DNA of 35,190 bases from DASWED01 sp036394995 (GTDB taxonomy: Bacteria; Actinomycetota; UBA4738; JACQTL01), in NCBI GenBank assembly GCA_036394995.1, contig DASWED010000041.1:1-35190 (forward strand). The letters run 5' to 3'. Numbering within the stretch: position 1 is the first letter of the stretch; each line of letters starts with the position of its first letter. Made by a program: the position numbers and the translations under genes. Shown here piece after piece: positions 22,708-29,713 of this stretch. The notes beneath the pieces were generated by a model. That model had not been told where the DNA came from, made no database searches, and saw only the letters and a program-made list of their open reading frames with translations.

Positions 22708-23922
22708 ATGGCGCACGACACGGGAACCCAGGGTATGCGAAAGGTGAGCATGTCTCCGGCGCCCCCCATCAGCGAGCCCGAGGACGGCGTGGTCGCCGTT
22801 CCGGTCGCGGGCGGGCCGCGCCCCATCACGCTCGAGGAGGAACGGTTCCGGCTGCTGGCCGAGAACGCCTCCGACATCATCTATCTCTACCGTGTGCGCC
22901 CCGAGCCCCTGTACGAATACATGAGCCCGTCGGTCACCCGCATCACCGGGTACACGCCGCAGGACCATTACGACGACCCCGAGCTGACCCTGAAGATGGC
23001 GCACCCCCACGACCGCCCCCTGCTCGCCGCCCTGCTCCGGGCGCCGTCCGCGTTCAACGAGCCGGTGACCCTCCGGCTGATCCGCAAGGACGGCACCGTG
23101 CTGTGGACGGAGCACCGGATCGCCGCGATCTACGACGCCACCGCGAACGTTGTGGCCATCGAGGGCATCGCCCGGGACATCACGGACCGCCGGCAGGCCG
23201 AGGACGAGCTGTGGCGGACCGTCGAGGCGCTCCGGCGGACCGACGAGCAGCGGCGCAAGCTCCTGGGCCTGCTGGCCGCGGCCGAGCAGAAGGAGCGCAA
23301 GCAGCTGGCCGAGGACCTCCACGACGACTCCATCCAGATCCTGACCGCGGCGGTCCTGCGCCTGCAGGTGTTCCGCCGGCACCTGGACGATCCGGGTCAC
23401 GTCGAAGAGCTCGACCAGCTGGAGGAGACCCTCCGCCACGCGCTGGAACGCCTCCGTCACGTGAGCTTCGAGCTCCGGCCGCCGGCCCTGGACTCGGAGG
23501 GGCTGGTCCCCGCGCTCCGGATGTACCTGGAGAAGTGGAACCGCGATAGCGGAATCCGGTTCGAGCTGGTGGACCGGCTCGAGATCGAGCCGGCCATCGA
23601 GACGAGGATCACGCTGTACCGCATCGCCGCGGAGGCGTTCACCAACATCCGCAAGCACTCCGGGGCGAAGCGGGTGCACGTCCTGGCGGAGCAGCGCGAA
23701 CGCGGGTTCCTGATCCGGATCCAGGACGACGGAGACGGGTTCGACCTCGACCGCCACGTGAACGCAACCGGCCATCTCGGCATCCCCGCGATGCGGGAGC
23801 GGGCCGAACTCGCCGGGGGGTGGTGGAAGATCCGGAGCGGCCCGGGCGCCGGCACCGCTGTGGAGTTCTGGGTGCCCCGCGAGACCCAGGGGATGGGCTC
23901 GCTCCACGGAACGAGGGCTTGA
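22708..23922 (+). CDS. PAS-domain sensor histidine kinase, NarL/DegS type
   Basis: This 404-residue soluble kinase has a PAS domain with PAC segment at about 42-165 (AENASDIIYL, SPSVTRITGYTPQD and IARDITDRRQAEDEL). A coiled linker follows, then a HisKA_3 dimerisation and phosphoacceptor helix with H205 in EDLHDDSIQ, and a GHKL ATPase domain with the N box EAFTNIRKHSGA (310-320) and DDGDGFD (340-346). No membrane helix is present, so the input is cytosolic, for example redox or a bound small molecule. The ATG at 22708 follows GGAGAAG by a good distance. No response regulator gene adjoins it, so it is an orphan kinase here; its NarL-type partner must be encoded elsewhere. Confidence 0.88.
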   Translation: MAHDTGTQGMRKVSMSPAPPISEPEDGVVAVPVAGGPRPITLEEERFRLLAENASDIIYLYRVRPEPLYEYMSPSVTRITGYTPQDHYDDPELTLKMAHPHDRPLLAALLRAPSAFNEPVTLRLIRKDGTVLWTEHRIAAIYDATANVVAIEGIARDITDRRQAEDELWRTVEALRRTDEQRRKLLGLLAAAEQKERKQLAEDLHDDSIQILTAAVLRLQVFRRHLDDPGHVEELDQLEETLRHALERLRHVSFELRPPALDSEGLVPALRMYLEKWNRDSGIRFELVDRLEIEPAIETRITLYRIAAEAFTNIRKHSGAKRVHVLAEQRERGFLIRIQDDGDGFDLDRHVNATGHLGIPAMRERAELAGGWWKIRSGPGAGTAVEFWVPRETQGMGSLHGTRA

Positions 23923-24108
23923 GGCGCGGCCCTTCCGAAACTCGGGGGGCCGGGCGGAATCGAACCAGGAGCCAGGCTCCGGTCGCGGGTCCGGGGCCTG
24001 GGGCGGCCGGGGGGTGTGTACCTGAACCGCGGCCGCATCCTCCGCCGGGCGGGCTGCTCCCCCTCGCAGTCCCGCCCGGCGGACCAACCTTCCCGTTCCC
24101 ACGCACGA

Positions 24109-24148
24109 ACGAGGCCGCCGCCCCGGGCGCAGGGGTCGGCGGCCTCGT
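24109..24148. terminator. Strong hairpin between convergent genes (probable bidirectional terminator)
   Basis: ACGAGGCCGCCG (24109-24120) and CGGCGGCCTCGT (24137-24148) pair perfectly over 12 bp around a 16-nt loop, which has an inner CCCC/GGGG pair. It lies between the histidine kinase stop (23922, plus) and the membrane-protein stop (24174, minus). T-richness after the stem is weak on both sides, as is common in GC-rich Actinobacteria. Confidence 0.65.
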
Positions 24149-24173
24149 CGTTGAATCGCTCCGCCGGGCGCAG

Positions 24174-24482
24174 CTAGCCCGTGAAGACCTCCTTGTTCGT
24201 GTACAGCGCCCAGATGATGAAGGCGCAGATGGCCACCTGGACGACGGCGGTCCCGGGCGTCTTCGCGATCGAGATCAGGGAGAGGACACCGAGGATCGCG
24301 GCGAGGATGATCCCGACCCGCTGGCCGCTCGCCTTCATGGCGAGGACCTGGACGCCGGCGAAGATCGCGGCCGCGCCGACGATCAGATAGACGACCGCGA
24401 CGACCGTGAAGATCGCCGCCACGTTCGACAGCGCGAACAGGATCAGCGCCCCCAGGATCGCCAGCGCACCGTCCACGAACAA
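24174..24482 (-). CDS. Small four-helix membrane protein, probably with an interrupted N-terminus
   Basis: The 102 residues from the TTG at 24482 form about four membrane helices (ALAILGALILFALSNVAAIF, FTVVAVVYLIVGAAAIFAG, VGIILAAILGVLSLISI and VVQVAICAFIIWALYT). This fits small DUF308/HdeD-like or related actinobacterial membrane proteins of unknown role. The frame continues upstream through SPPPAAGPAG-type sequence to TAA at 24551-24549. Three codons before that, in the same frame, is an ATG (24560) with an ideal AGGAGG. The gene was therefore probably longer and now has a stop at codon 4, or the base call is wrong. If the stop is real, translation must restart at TTG 24482 or GTG 24476. 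Confidence 0.6.
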   Translation of the reverse strand: MFVDGALAILGALILFALSNVAAIFTVVAVVYLIVGAAAIFAGVQVLAMKASGQRVGIILAAILGVLSLISIAKTPGTAVVQVAICAFIIWALYTNKEVFTG

Positions 24483-24548
24483 CAGGACGGCGGCGGCGGT
24501 GACGGGTCCCGGTCGGGTCCCGGCGGGGCCTGCCGCGGGAGGCGGGGA

Positions 24549-24571
24549 TTACTGCGCCATGAATTCCTCCT
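24549..24571 (-). promoter_or_regulatory. Strong ribosome binding site and ATG followed by a stop at codon 4
   Basis: On the minus strand AGGAGG (24571-24566), five bases, then ATG GCG CAG TAA (24560-24549). The ATG is in frame with the membrane protein ending at 24174 (78 nt before TTG 24482). It is the best ribosome site in this neighbourhood, yet it opens a three-codon frame. Confidence 0.7.
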
Positions 24572-24727
24572 TCCACCCCGGGCCCGTGCGGGCGGTCGGG
24601 GCACTCGATGGATGTCGCGCGCATCATGCCATGCGCGCTCCGGGCGTCAAGCGTTGGACGATGGCGCGAATCCGCAGGTTACCGGCGATGTCCGCGCCCG
24701 AACGGAGCCGTCCGGCGGCCCTCCGGC

Positions 24728-25387
24728 TCACCCGAGGAGCGCCAGCACCAGGCACGCCTGGGCCACGTGGTACGTGACCATGATGGCCACCCGGGCGTTC
24801 CGGAAGGGCGCGACGAACCGGTCCCAGCCGATCATCGAATCCGAGGCCATGAACAGCGCCGCCCCCGCGATGGCCAGCGCGGCGTGCCCGGCGTCCCACT
24901 CCGGGCGCCCGGCAGTGGCCACCGCCGACACCACCATCGCCCCGATGGCCACGAAGTAGGCCGCCACCGGGCCGATCAGCGTCCGGTTGCCGGAGGCCGC
25001 CATCGACCGCGCCATCCGAAGGAACAACGGGACGCCCGCGGCCAGCACGATCGCGACGCCGACCGCCGTCGCGACGAGCGGCGGAGCGCTACGGTTGAAC
25101 GCCACCACGTACGCGAGGTGCGCCAGCAGGAACGACGCGAGCCCGGCCACGAACATCTCGCGGCGCACCATCAGGAACACGTCGCCCGCCAGGCTGAGCA
25201 CGAGGGCCGCGAGCGTGAACGCGCACGTGGCCGCGGGGTGGCCCTGCAGGAGCGAGACCGCCGCCCCGATGAGGACCACCATCGTGAGGGGCTTCAGCAC
25301 GAACTCGGCCCGCTTCGCCCCCCGCGCCACCGCCACCCAGTCCGCCGCGCCCAGGAGGAGCGCCAGGCCGACCAGCGAGCGGCCCAC
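24728..25387 (-). CDS. Lysoplasmalogenase family protein (YhhN/TMEM86)
   Basis: This 219-residue protein of about seven to eight helices has the YhhN landmarks: KRAEFVLKPLTMVVLI (KP motif), LVLSLAGDVFLM (conserved GD), FLLAHLAYVVAF, ALFMASDSMIGWDRF (SDS) and VTYHVAQACLVLAL (YHxAQ). The family includes enzymes that cleave the vinyl ether bond of lysoplasmalogens at the membrane; activity in this lineage is not established. The GTG at 25387 follows the propeller gene stop by only 3 nt, so both are probably on one message. Confidence 0.88.
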   Translation of the reverse strand: MGRSLVGLALLLGAADWVAVARGAKRAEFVLKPLTMVVLIGAAVSLLQGHPAATCAFTLAALVLSLAGDVFLMVRREMFVAGLASFLLAHLAYVVAFNRSAPPLVATAVGVAIVLAAGVPLFLRMARSMAASGNRTLIGPVAAYFVAIGAMVVSAVATAGRPEWDAGHAALAIAGAALFMASDSMIGWDRFVAPFRNARVAIMVTYHVAQACLVLALLG

Positions 25388-25390
25388 GCG

Positions 25391-26512
25391 CTACCCGATG
25401 GCGTTCTTCGTGCTGAAGCCGACCGCCCAGTACCGACCGCTCCCGGGGACCGCCGCCACGCCGTCGAGCAGGTTCAGCTTCTGCGCGCCGTTCGGGCTGT
25501 GCACCACGGTCCACTTCGAGCCGTTGAAGTGCTCGGTGAGCGTCGACACGCCGGTGCCGTTGAAGTACTCGCCGACGATCCAGATGTCGCCGGCCTTGCC
25601 GGCGACCCCGTTGACGTCGTTGTCCGAGTCCCCGCCGGGGTTCTTCGTGCTGGTGACGGAGAAGTCGGCGGGATTCGCCGCCGGCCAGTGCATGGCCAGG
25701 GTCTGGTGGACGTCGCCCTCGTGGTTGCCACCGGCCCAGATGGCGTGCTGGGAGAGCGGGAGCACACTGTCGAGGTCGCCGCTGTGCAGCGTGACCGGAG
25801 ACCGCTTCCACGAATCGCCGTCGAAATGCTGGACGAGCGTCACGAATCCCGACCCGGTGATGACGCTTCCCACGGACCACACGTCGCCTGCACCGAAGGC
25901 GCCGACCGCGGCGAGCGAGGAGTTGGCCGTGCCCTGGGTCGGCGTGGCCACGGCCGCCCAGTGGGCCCCGTCGAAGTGCAGGGTGGCGGTGCCGGAGTCG
26001 TGCGAGCCCACCGCCCAGGCCTCGGAGGAGGACACGGTCACCACGCCGCGGAGCTGCGTCGGCTCGTCGCCCACCCGAGGCACGTCCGACTTCGTCCACT
26101 TCTGGCCGTTCCACCGCAGCGCCAGCGGATGGCCGTCCCCCTCGCTCCCCACGGCCCAGGCCAGGTTCGCCGATGAGGCGTCGATCGCCGCCAGCCGGCT
26201 GCCGCCCGGCGTGGCCGGCAGGGCCTGCGAGGACCACTTGGAGCCATTCCAGTGCAGGATCAGCGGGTGGGCGTTCTGCCCGGAGCCATGGAGCCCCACG
26301 GCCCACGCGTTCGCCTTCCCCACCGCGTCCACGCCCAGCAGCTCCTCGCCGCCGGCGACGTCCGGCGTCCCGAACTTCACCCACTTCGTGCCGTTCCACC
26401 GCATCACGAGCGAGCGCCCGGGGCCGGCCTCGGCCGCCCGGGCGATCGACGCGAACGCCGCCACGGAAACGAGCACCGCGATCGCAGCGAGGCGAAAGCG
26501 CCGGGTGCGCAT
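25391..26512 (-). CDS. Secreted seven-bladed beta-propeller repeat protein
   Basis: The 373 residues begin with a signal peptide (MRTRRF, a hydrophobic core at 8-22, AARA-type cleavage near 28). Seven repeats of about 45-52 residues follow. Each has a (L/T)xxHWNGSKW-like strand and ends in AWAVG or a variant (VWSVG, IWAGG, IWIVG and YWAVG). This is the pattern of a seven-blade propeller, with the first and last strands closing the ring. No catalytic residues are recognised; a cell-surface binding role is likely. The ATG at 26512 is preceded by GGGGGGA. Upstream in-frame starts would bury the signal peptide. It is co-transcribed with the lysoplasmalogenase gene. Confidence 0.82.
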   Translation of the reverse strand: MRTRRFRLAAIAVLVSVAAFASIARAAEAGPGRSLVMRWNGTKWVKFGTPDVAGGEELLGVDAVGKANAWAVGLHGSGQNAHPLILHWNGSKWSSQALPATPGGSRLAAIDASSANLAWAVGSEGDGHPLALRWNGQKWTKSDVPRVGDEPTQLRGVVTVSSSEAWAVGSHDSGTATLHFDGAHWAAVATPTQGTANSSLAAVGAFGAGDVWSVGSVITGSGFVTLVQHFDGDSWKRSPVTLHSGDLDSVLPLSQHAIWAGGNHEGDVHQTLAMHWPAANPADFSVTSTKNPGGDSDNDVNGVAGKAGDIWIVGEYFNGTGVSTLTEHFNGSKWTVVHSPNGAQKLNLLDGVAAVPGSGRYWAVGFSTKNAIG

Positions 26513-26612
26513 GTGTTCCCCCCCTTTCGGGCCGGCCGCCGGTGACCGGCGGCGTGCGCATCGCATCGTAGAAACAGGCGGGGAGATTCTCAAGCCCCGC
26601 CGACCGATCCGC

Positions 26613-26993
26613 TCAGCGGCGGTTCGACAGCTCGATGGACCATCGCCACGCGGTGTGGTCCTCGGCGTTCCACCACTGGGTGAGGATGCCGACCTCGCCG
26701 CCGGGGAGGATCACCGGCTTGCCGATGTCCGACTCGTCGGGCCAGACGTTTTCCCGGCGGATCGAGCCGTCGCCGGCGAGGTCCAGCCGGCACATCGGCG
26801 TCACGGCGTCGTGGGACAGCCTCCTGCCCCGGGCCAGCACGTTGCCCTCCTCGTCGGTCACCTCCACGTCCGCCCGCCTGGGCAGCGCGTGTCCCAACAC
26901 CCGTTCGTGCTCCTCCATCCGGGCCCGGGCGAACTCCAGGCCGGTCGAGCCCCCGTCGGGGCTCCGGATCTCCCAGATCACAACGCGCGCCAT
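26613..26993 (-). CDS. Conserved-looking protein of unknown function
   Basis: The 126 residues start MARVVIWEIRSPDGGSTG at ATG 26993. I do not recognise the family. The protein is soluble, mixed alpha/beta and rich in Trp near the end (TQWWNAEDHTAWRWSIEL). The order suggests a small binding domain: VEVTDEEGNVLARG, then GKPVILPGGEVGILTQWW. Codon usage matches its neighbours, supporting a real gene. It is separated from the upstream microprotein gene by a strong hairpin, so it probably has its own promoter in 27000-27059. Confidence 0.6.
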   Translation of the reverse strand: MARVVIWEIRSPDGGSTGLEFARARMEEHERVLGHALPRRADVEVTDEEGNVLARGRRLSHDAVTPMCRLDLAGDGSIRRENVWPDESDIGKPVILPGGEVGILTQWWNAEDHTAWRWSIELSNRR

Positions 26994-27059
26994 GGGCCGA
27001 TGATGACGGATCGGGCGGAGCCCCGCTCCCGCTCCCCGCCGGAACGCGGTACAACGAAC

Positions 27060-27108
27060 AGGGCCCCGCGATCGTGCCGGCGTAGCGGCTGCACGAACGC
27101 GGGGCCCT
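27060..27108 (-). terminator. Long hairpin downstream of the microprotein gene
   Basis: AGGGCCCCGCG (27060-27070) pairs with CGCGGGGCCCT (27098-27108). After one A/A mismatch, TCGTGC (27072-27077) pairs with GCACGA (27091-27096), giving 17 pairs around a 13-nt loop. On the minus strand it lies 17 nt after the 27125 stop and is followed by GTTCGTTGT, which fits a rho-independent terminator. Confidence 0.7.
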
Positions 27109-27124
27109 TCGGTATGTGTTCCGG

Positions 27125-27217
27125 TCAGGCCTCGAGCTCGCCGCGCCGGTTGCGGATGGCGGCGAGCGCGGCCACGCCGAGGGACAGGATCGCCAGGATC
27201 AGCAGCAGCTTCTTCAC
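27125..27217 (-). CDS. 30-residue single-helix membrane microprotein
   Basis: The GTG at 27217 is preceded by GGAGGAGGTCCC, an excellent ribosome site. The product is a Lys-Lys start, one hydrophobic helix (LLLILAILSLGVAALAAI) and a charged tail RNRRGELEA. It looks like the tiny one-helix proteins common in Actinobacteria (DLW-39-like), although the DLW motif is not present. A strong terminator follows directly, supporting a real short transcript. It is divergent from msrA, with 126 bp between. Function unknown. Confidence 0.65.
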   Translation of the reverse strand: MKKLLLILAILSLGVAALAAIRNRRGELEA

Positions 27218-27234
27218 GGGACCTCCTCCGGGAT

Positions 27235-27267
27235 CGGCCGGAGCCATCCTTCCACGACCTCCGGCCG
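27235..27267. repeat. Inverted repeat CGGCCGGAG/CTCCGGCCG between the microprotein gene and msrA
   Basis: Perfect 9-bp arms at 27235-27243 and 27259-27267 around a 15-nt loop, in the divergent promoter region. It could be an operator controlling one or both genes. It lies about 76 nt upstream of the msrA start and 18 nt upstream of the microprotein start. Confidence 0.35.
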
Positions 27268-27343
27268 GCGAACAAACGCACAGCACCGACGCGCAACGAA
27301 CAACCACCCTCGACGTACTGTTGCAGTGGATGGAGGAGACGCC

Positions 27344-28000
27344 ATGCGATTCCTGTTCGGTTCACACACGACGAGGATGATCGAGCCCGAGGACGCGCTG
27401 CCCGGCCGCCCGCAGAAGATGCCGGTCCCGAAGCAGCATTTCGTGAACGGCAACCCGCTCGAGCCGCCGTTCCCCGAGGGGATGGAGACGGCGGTCTTCG
27501 GCATGGGGTGCTTCTGGGGGGCGGAGAAGGTGTTCTGGCGGATCCCCGGCGTGTACTCCACGGCGGTGGGCTACGCGGGCGGATTCACCCCGAACGCAAC
27601 GTACGAGGAGGCGTGCAGCGGCCTCACCGGCCACGCGGAGGTGGTCCTGGTGGTGTTCGACCCCACTGTGGTCTCCTACGAGGAACTGCTGAAGGCCTTC
27701 TGGGAGAACCACGACCCCACGCAGGGCATGCGGCAGGGCAACGACGCCGGCACGCAGTACCGCAGCGCGATCTACACGTACGGGGAGCTCCAGGCCAAGA
27801 GCGCCGCGGCCAGCCGGGACGCCTACCAGGACGTCCTGCGCCGGGCCGGCTACGGCGACATCACCACCGAGATCCGTGAGGCTCCGCCGTTCTACTACGC
27901 GGAGGACTACCACCAGCAGTACCTGGCCAAGAACCCGAACGGCTACTGTGGCCTCGGTGGGACCGGCGTGAGCTGCCCCACCGGGATGACCGGGGCGTAG
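27344..28000 (+). CDS. msrA: Peptide-methionine (S)-S-oxide reductase MsrA
   Basis: This 218-residue enzyme repairs methionine-S-sulfoxide in proteins, using thioredoxin. The nucleophile is C56 in GMGCFWGAE. The substrate pocket block GHAEVVLVVFDP and the conserved ENHDPTQGMRQGNDAGTQYR follow. Resolving cysteines are C202 (NGYCGLGG) and C211 (GVSCP), as in the three-cysteine enterobacterial type. The N-terminal PEDALPGR segment also matches the long E. coli-like form. GGAGGAG lies just upstream of the ATG. It is tail-to-tail with the FG-GAP gene, 7 nt apart. Confidence 0.96.
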   Translation: MRFLFGSHTTRMIEPEDALPGRPQKMPVPKQHFVNGNPLEPPFPEGMETAVFGMGCFWGAEKVFWRIPGVYSTAVGYAGGFTPNATYEEACSGLTGHAEVVLVVFDPTVVSYEELLKAFWENHDPTQGMRQGNDAGTQYRSAIYTYGELQAKSAAASRDAYQDVLRRAGYGDITTEIREAPPFYYAEDYHQQYLAKNPNGYCGLGGTGVSCPTGMTGA

Positions 28001-28007
28001 CCGGCGC

Positions 28008-29603
28008 TCAGACGCCGCCGCGCTTCTGCACGTGGGGCTGCCCGGCGACGAACACGCCGCCGGAGAACGCCGGGGAGTAGGCGAAGAAGCTCGCCAGCTC
28101 GGTCAGGTCCTTTCCGTTGAACACCCTGACGTGGGGGCCGGCCCCCGGACCGGCGCCGGTGATGATGTCGTCGAGGCCGTCGCCGTTCACGTCGCCGGCG
28201 GCGACCCGGACACCGCCGGTGAACGACGGCGAAGAGGCGAAGAAGCTCTCGATCAGCGAGAAGCCCTTCCCGTCGAACACCTTCACGTGGGGGACTCCGC
28301 CGGCCCCCGCCCCGGTGATGAGGTCGGCCAGCCCGTCGCCGGTCACGTCACCGGCGCCGACGAACACACCGCCGGTGAACCCGGCCGAGTAGGCGAAGAA
28401 GCTGAACACGACGGTGTTGCTCGTGCCGTCGATCACCTTCACGTGGGGGCTTCCGCCGGCGCCGGCCCCGACGATGATGTCCGCATTCCCGTCGCCGGTC
28501 ACGTCCCCCGCGGCGACGCGGACCCCGCCCGTGAACGACGGCGAGAACGCGAAGAAGCTCGCGTCCGCCGACCCGTCGTGGAGGTCGAACACCTTCACGT
28601 GGGGCCCCGCGCCCGCGTCGGCCCCGACGATGACGTCGGCGAAGCCGTCGCCGTCCACGTCGCCGGCCGCCACGAACACCCCGCCGGTGAACGCCGGGGA
28701 GAAGGCGAAGAAGCTCTGGAGAAGGTTCCCGTTCTCTCCACTGAACACCTTCACGTGCGGCCCGCCTCCCGGGCCCGCACCGACGATCACGTCGGGGAAG
28801 CTGTCGCCGTTCACGTCCCCGACGGCCACCCGCACGCCGCCCGTGAAGCCCGGCGAGAACACGTCCTTGCTCGCGACGTTCTGTCCGATCTCGTCGAAGG
28901 CGCGCATGGTGGGGACGCTGCCCTTTCCCGGTCCCGTGAGGATCCGGGGCGGCCCGAGGACCCTGACCTTGAGCGACCGCGTGGCCGCGCCCGTGTCGTC
29001 GTCGGTGACGTTGACACCCACCACGAACAGACCCGGATCGAGGAACTTGTGCTTCAACTGGAACGAGGTCTGCGCCTGGTCGAGCTGGATCTGGTTGGAC
29101 GACCCGTCCCCCCAGGTGATCGTGAGCGTGAACGAGTCGAGGCCCGGGTCGGCGAAGGCGCCGCTCACCGTGGTCGACTGGCCGAGGGCCACCGGCGTCG
29201 TCGCCGACAGCGAGGTGAAGCGGGGCCTCACGTTGTTCACGACCACGCTGGTCTCGGCGCTGGTCCGCTCATCGCATGCGAGCAGCCCGACCTGGATGGA
29301 ATACGTGTCCGAGGGTGTCCCGCTCGGGTCGTCGTCCACGTACGTGTGCGTCTCGGTGAACGGCCCGGACGGTGACGGGCCTTGGAAGTCCTCCTGGTGA
29401 CCGTCACCCCAGCTCACGTGGAGCGTCGTGCCCCCGGGGCAGTCGGTGGTCACGTCCCCGGTGAGCGTGGTGGCTCCCCCCTCCGGCACCGGCGACGTGG
29501 CCTGGACGTTCGTCAACGAGACGTTCCGGGCGGCCTGGGCCGGTCCCGCCCACGCCAGGACGGTCAGCATGCTGATCACAACGGCGCCGATACGAGCTCT
29601 CAT
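28008..29603 (-). CDS. Secreted FG-GAP repeat protein with two PKD-like domains
   Basis: The 531 residues begin with a signal peptide cleaved near AQA-24. Two PKD-like beta domains follow (about 25-125 and 128-215, each with TWGDG/SWGDG). Then six FG-GAP repeats of exactly 52 residues carry calcium-loop motifs such as DVNGDGLDDII and DVDGDGFADVI (integrin-alpha-like DxDxDGxxD), each followed by VGAGxGxGPHVKVF. It is probably a calcium-binding, propeller-like cell-surface or extracellular protein. The ATG at 29603 has GGAGGAG six bases upstream. No sortase or anchor motif is seen at the C-terminus, which ends QKRGGV. Confidence 0.87.
   Translation of the reverse strand: MRARIGAVVISMLTVLAWAGPAQAARNVSLTNVQATSPVPEGGATTLTGDVTTDCPGGTTLHVSWGDGHQEDFQGPSPSGPFTETHTYVDDDPSGTPSDTYSIQVGLLACDERTSAETSVVVNNVRPRFTSLSATTPVALGQSTTVSGAFADPGLDSFTLTITWGDGSSNQIQLDQAQTSFQLKHKFLDPGLFVVGVNVTDDDTGAATRSLKVRVLGPPRILTGPGKGSVPTMRAFDEIGQNVASKDVFSPGFTGGVRVAVGDVNGDSFPDVIVGAGPGGGPHVKVFSGENGNLLQSFFAFSPAFTGGVFVAAGDVDGDGFADVIVGADAGAGPHVKVFDLHDGSADASFFAFSPSFTGGVRVAAGDVTGDGNADIIVGAGAGGSPHVKVIDGTSNTVVFSFFAYSAGFTGGVFVGAGDVTGDGLADLITGAGAGGVPHVKVFDGKGFSLIESFFASSPSFTGGVRVAAGDVNGDGLDDIITGAGPGAGPHVRVFNGKDLTELASFFAYSPAFSGGVFVAGQPHVQKRGGV
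28030..28900 (-). repeat. Tandem repeat, period exactly 156 bp (six FG-GAP units)
   Basis: The plus-strand marker GCGAAGAAG begins at 28081, 28237, 28393, 28549 and 28705, always 156 bp apart. A degenerate sixth unit follows at about 28861. The units encode FFAFSPAFTGGV-type starts and GPHVKVF ends. Equal spacing without insertions suggests recent amplification or conversion within the gene. Confidence 0.85.
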
Positions 29604-29713
29604 CCCCGACTCCTCCCGGCGGGCGCTAGCATTCCCGGGTTCGTGTGGTGGTTGGCCCGGCGCGGCCGGGCGGCGCGGCGGAGCCGGACGGCTCGCCGGA
29701 CGAAGGGGGAGGA

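Noticed and set aside
23956..23966. GGAATCGAACC on the plus strand resembles a tRNA T-loop on the minus strand (GGTTCGATTCC).
   Set aside because: The flanking bases do not give a five-pair T stem, and no acceptor, D or anticodon arms can be folded around it. It is a chance match in a spacer.
28030..28900. Regular 156-bp repeats considered as a CRISPR-like or mobile repeat array.
   Set aside because: The repeats are in frame, encode FG-GAP blades, and have no short repeat-spacer structure.
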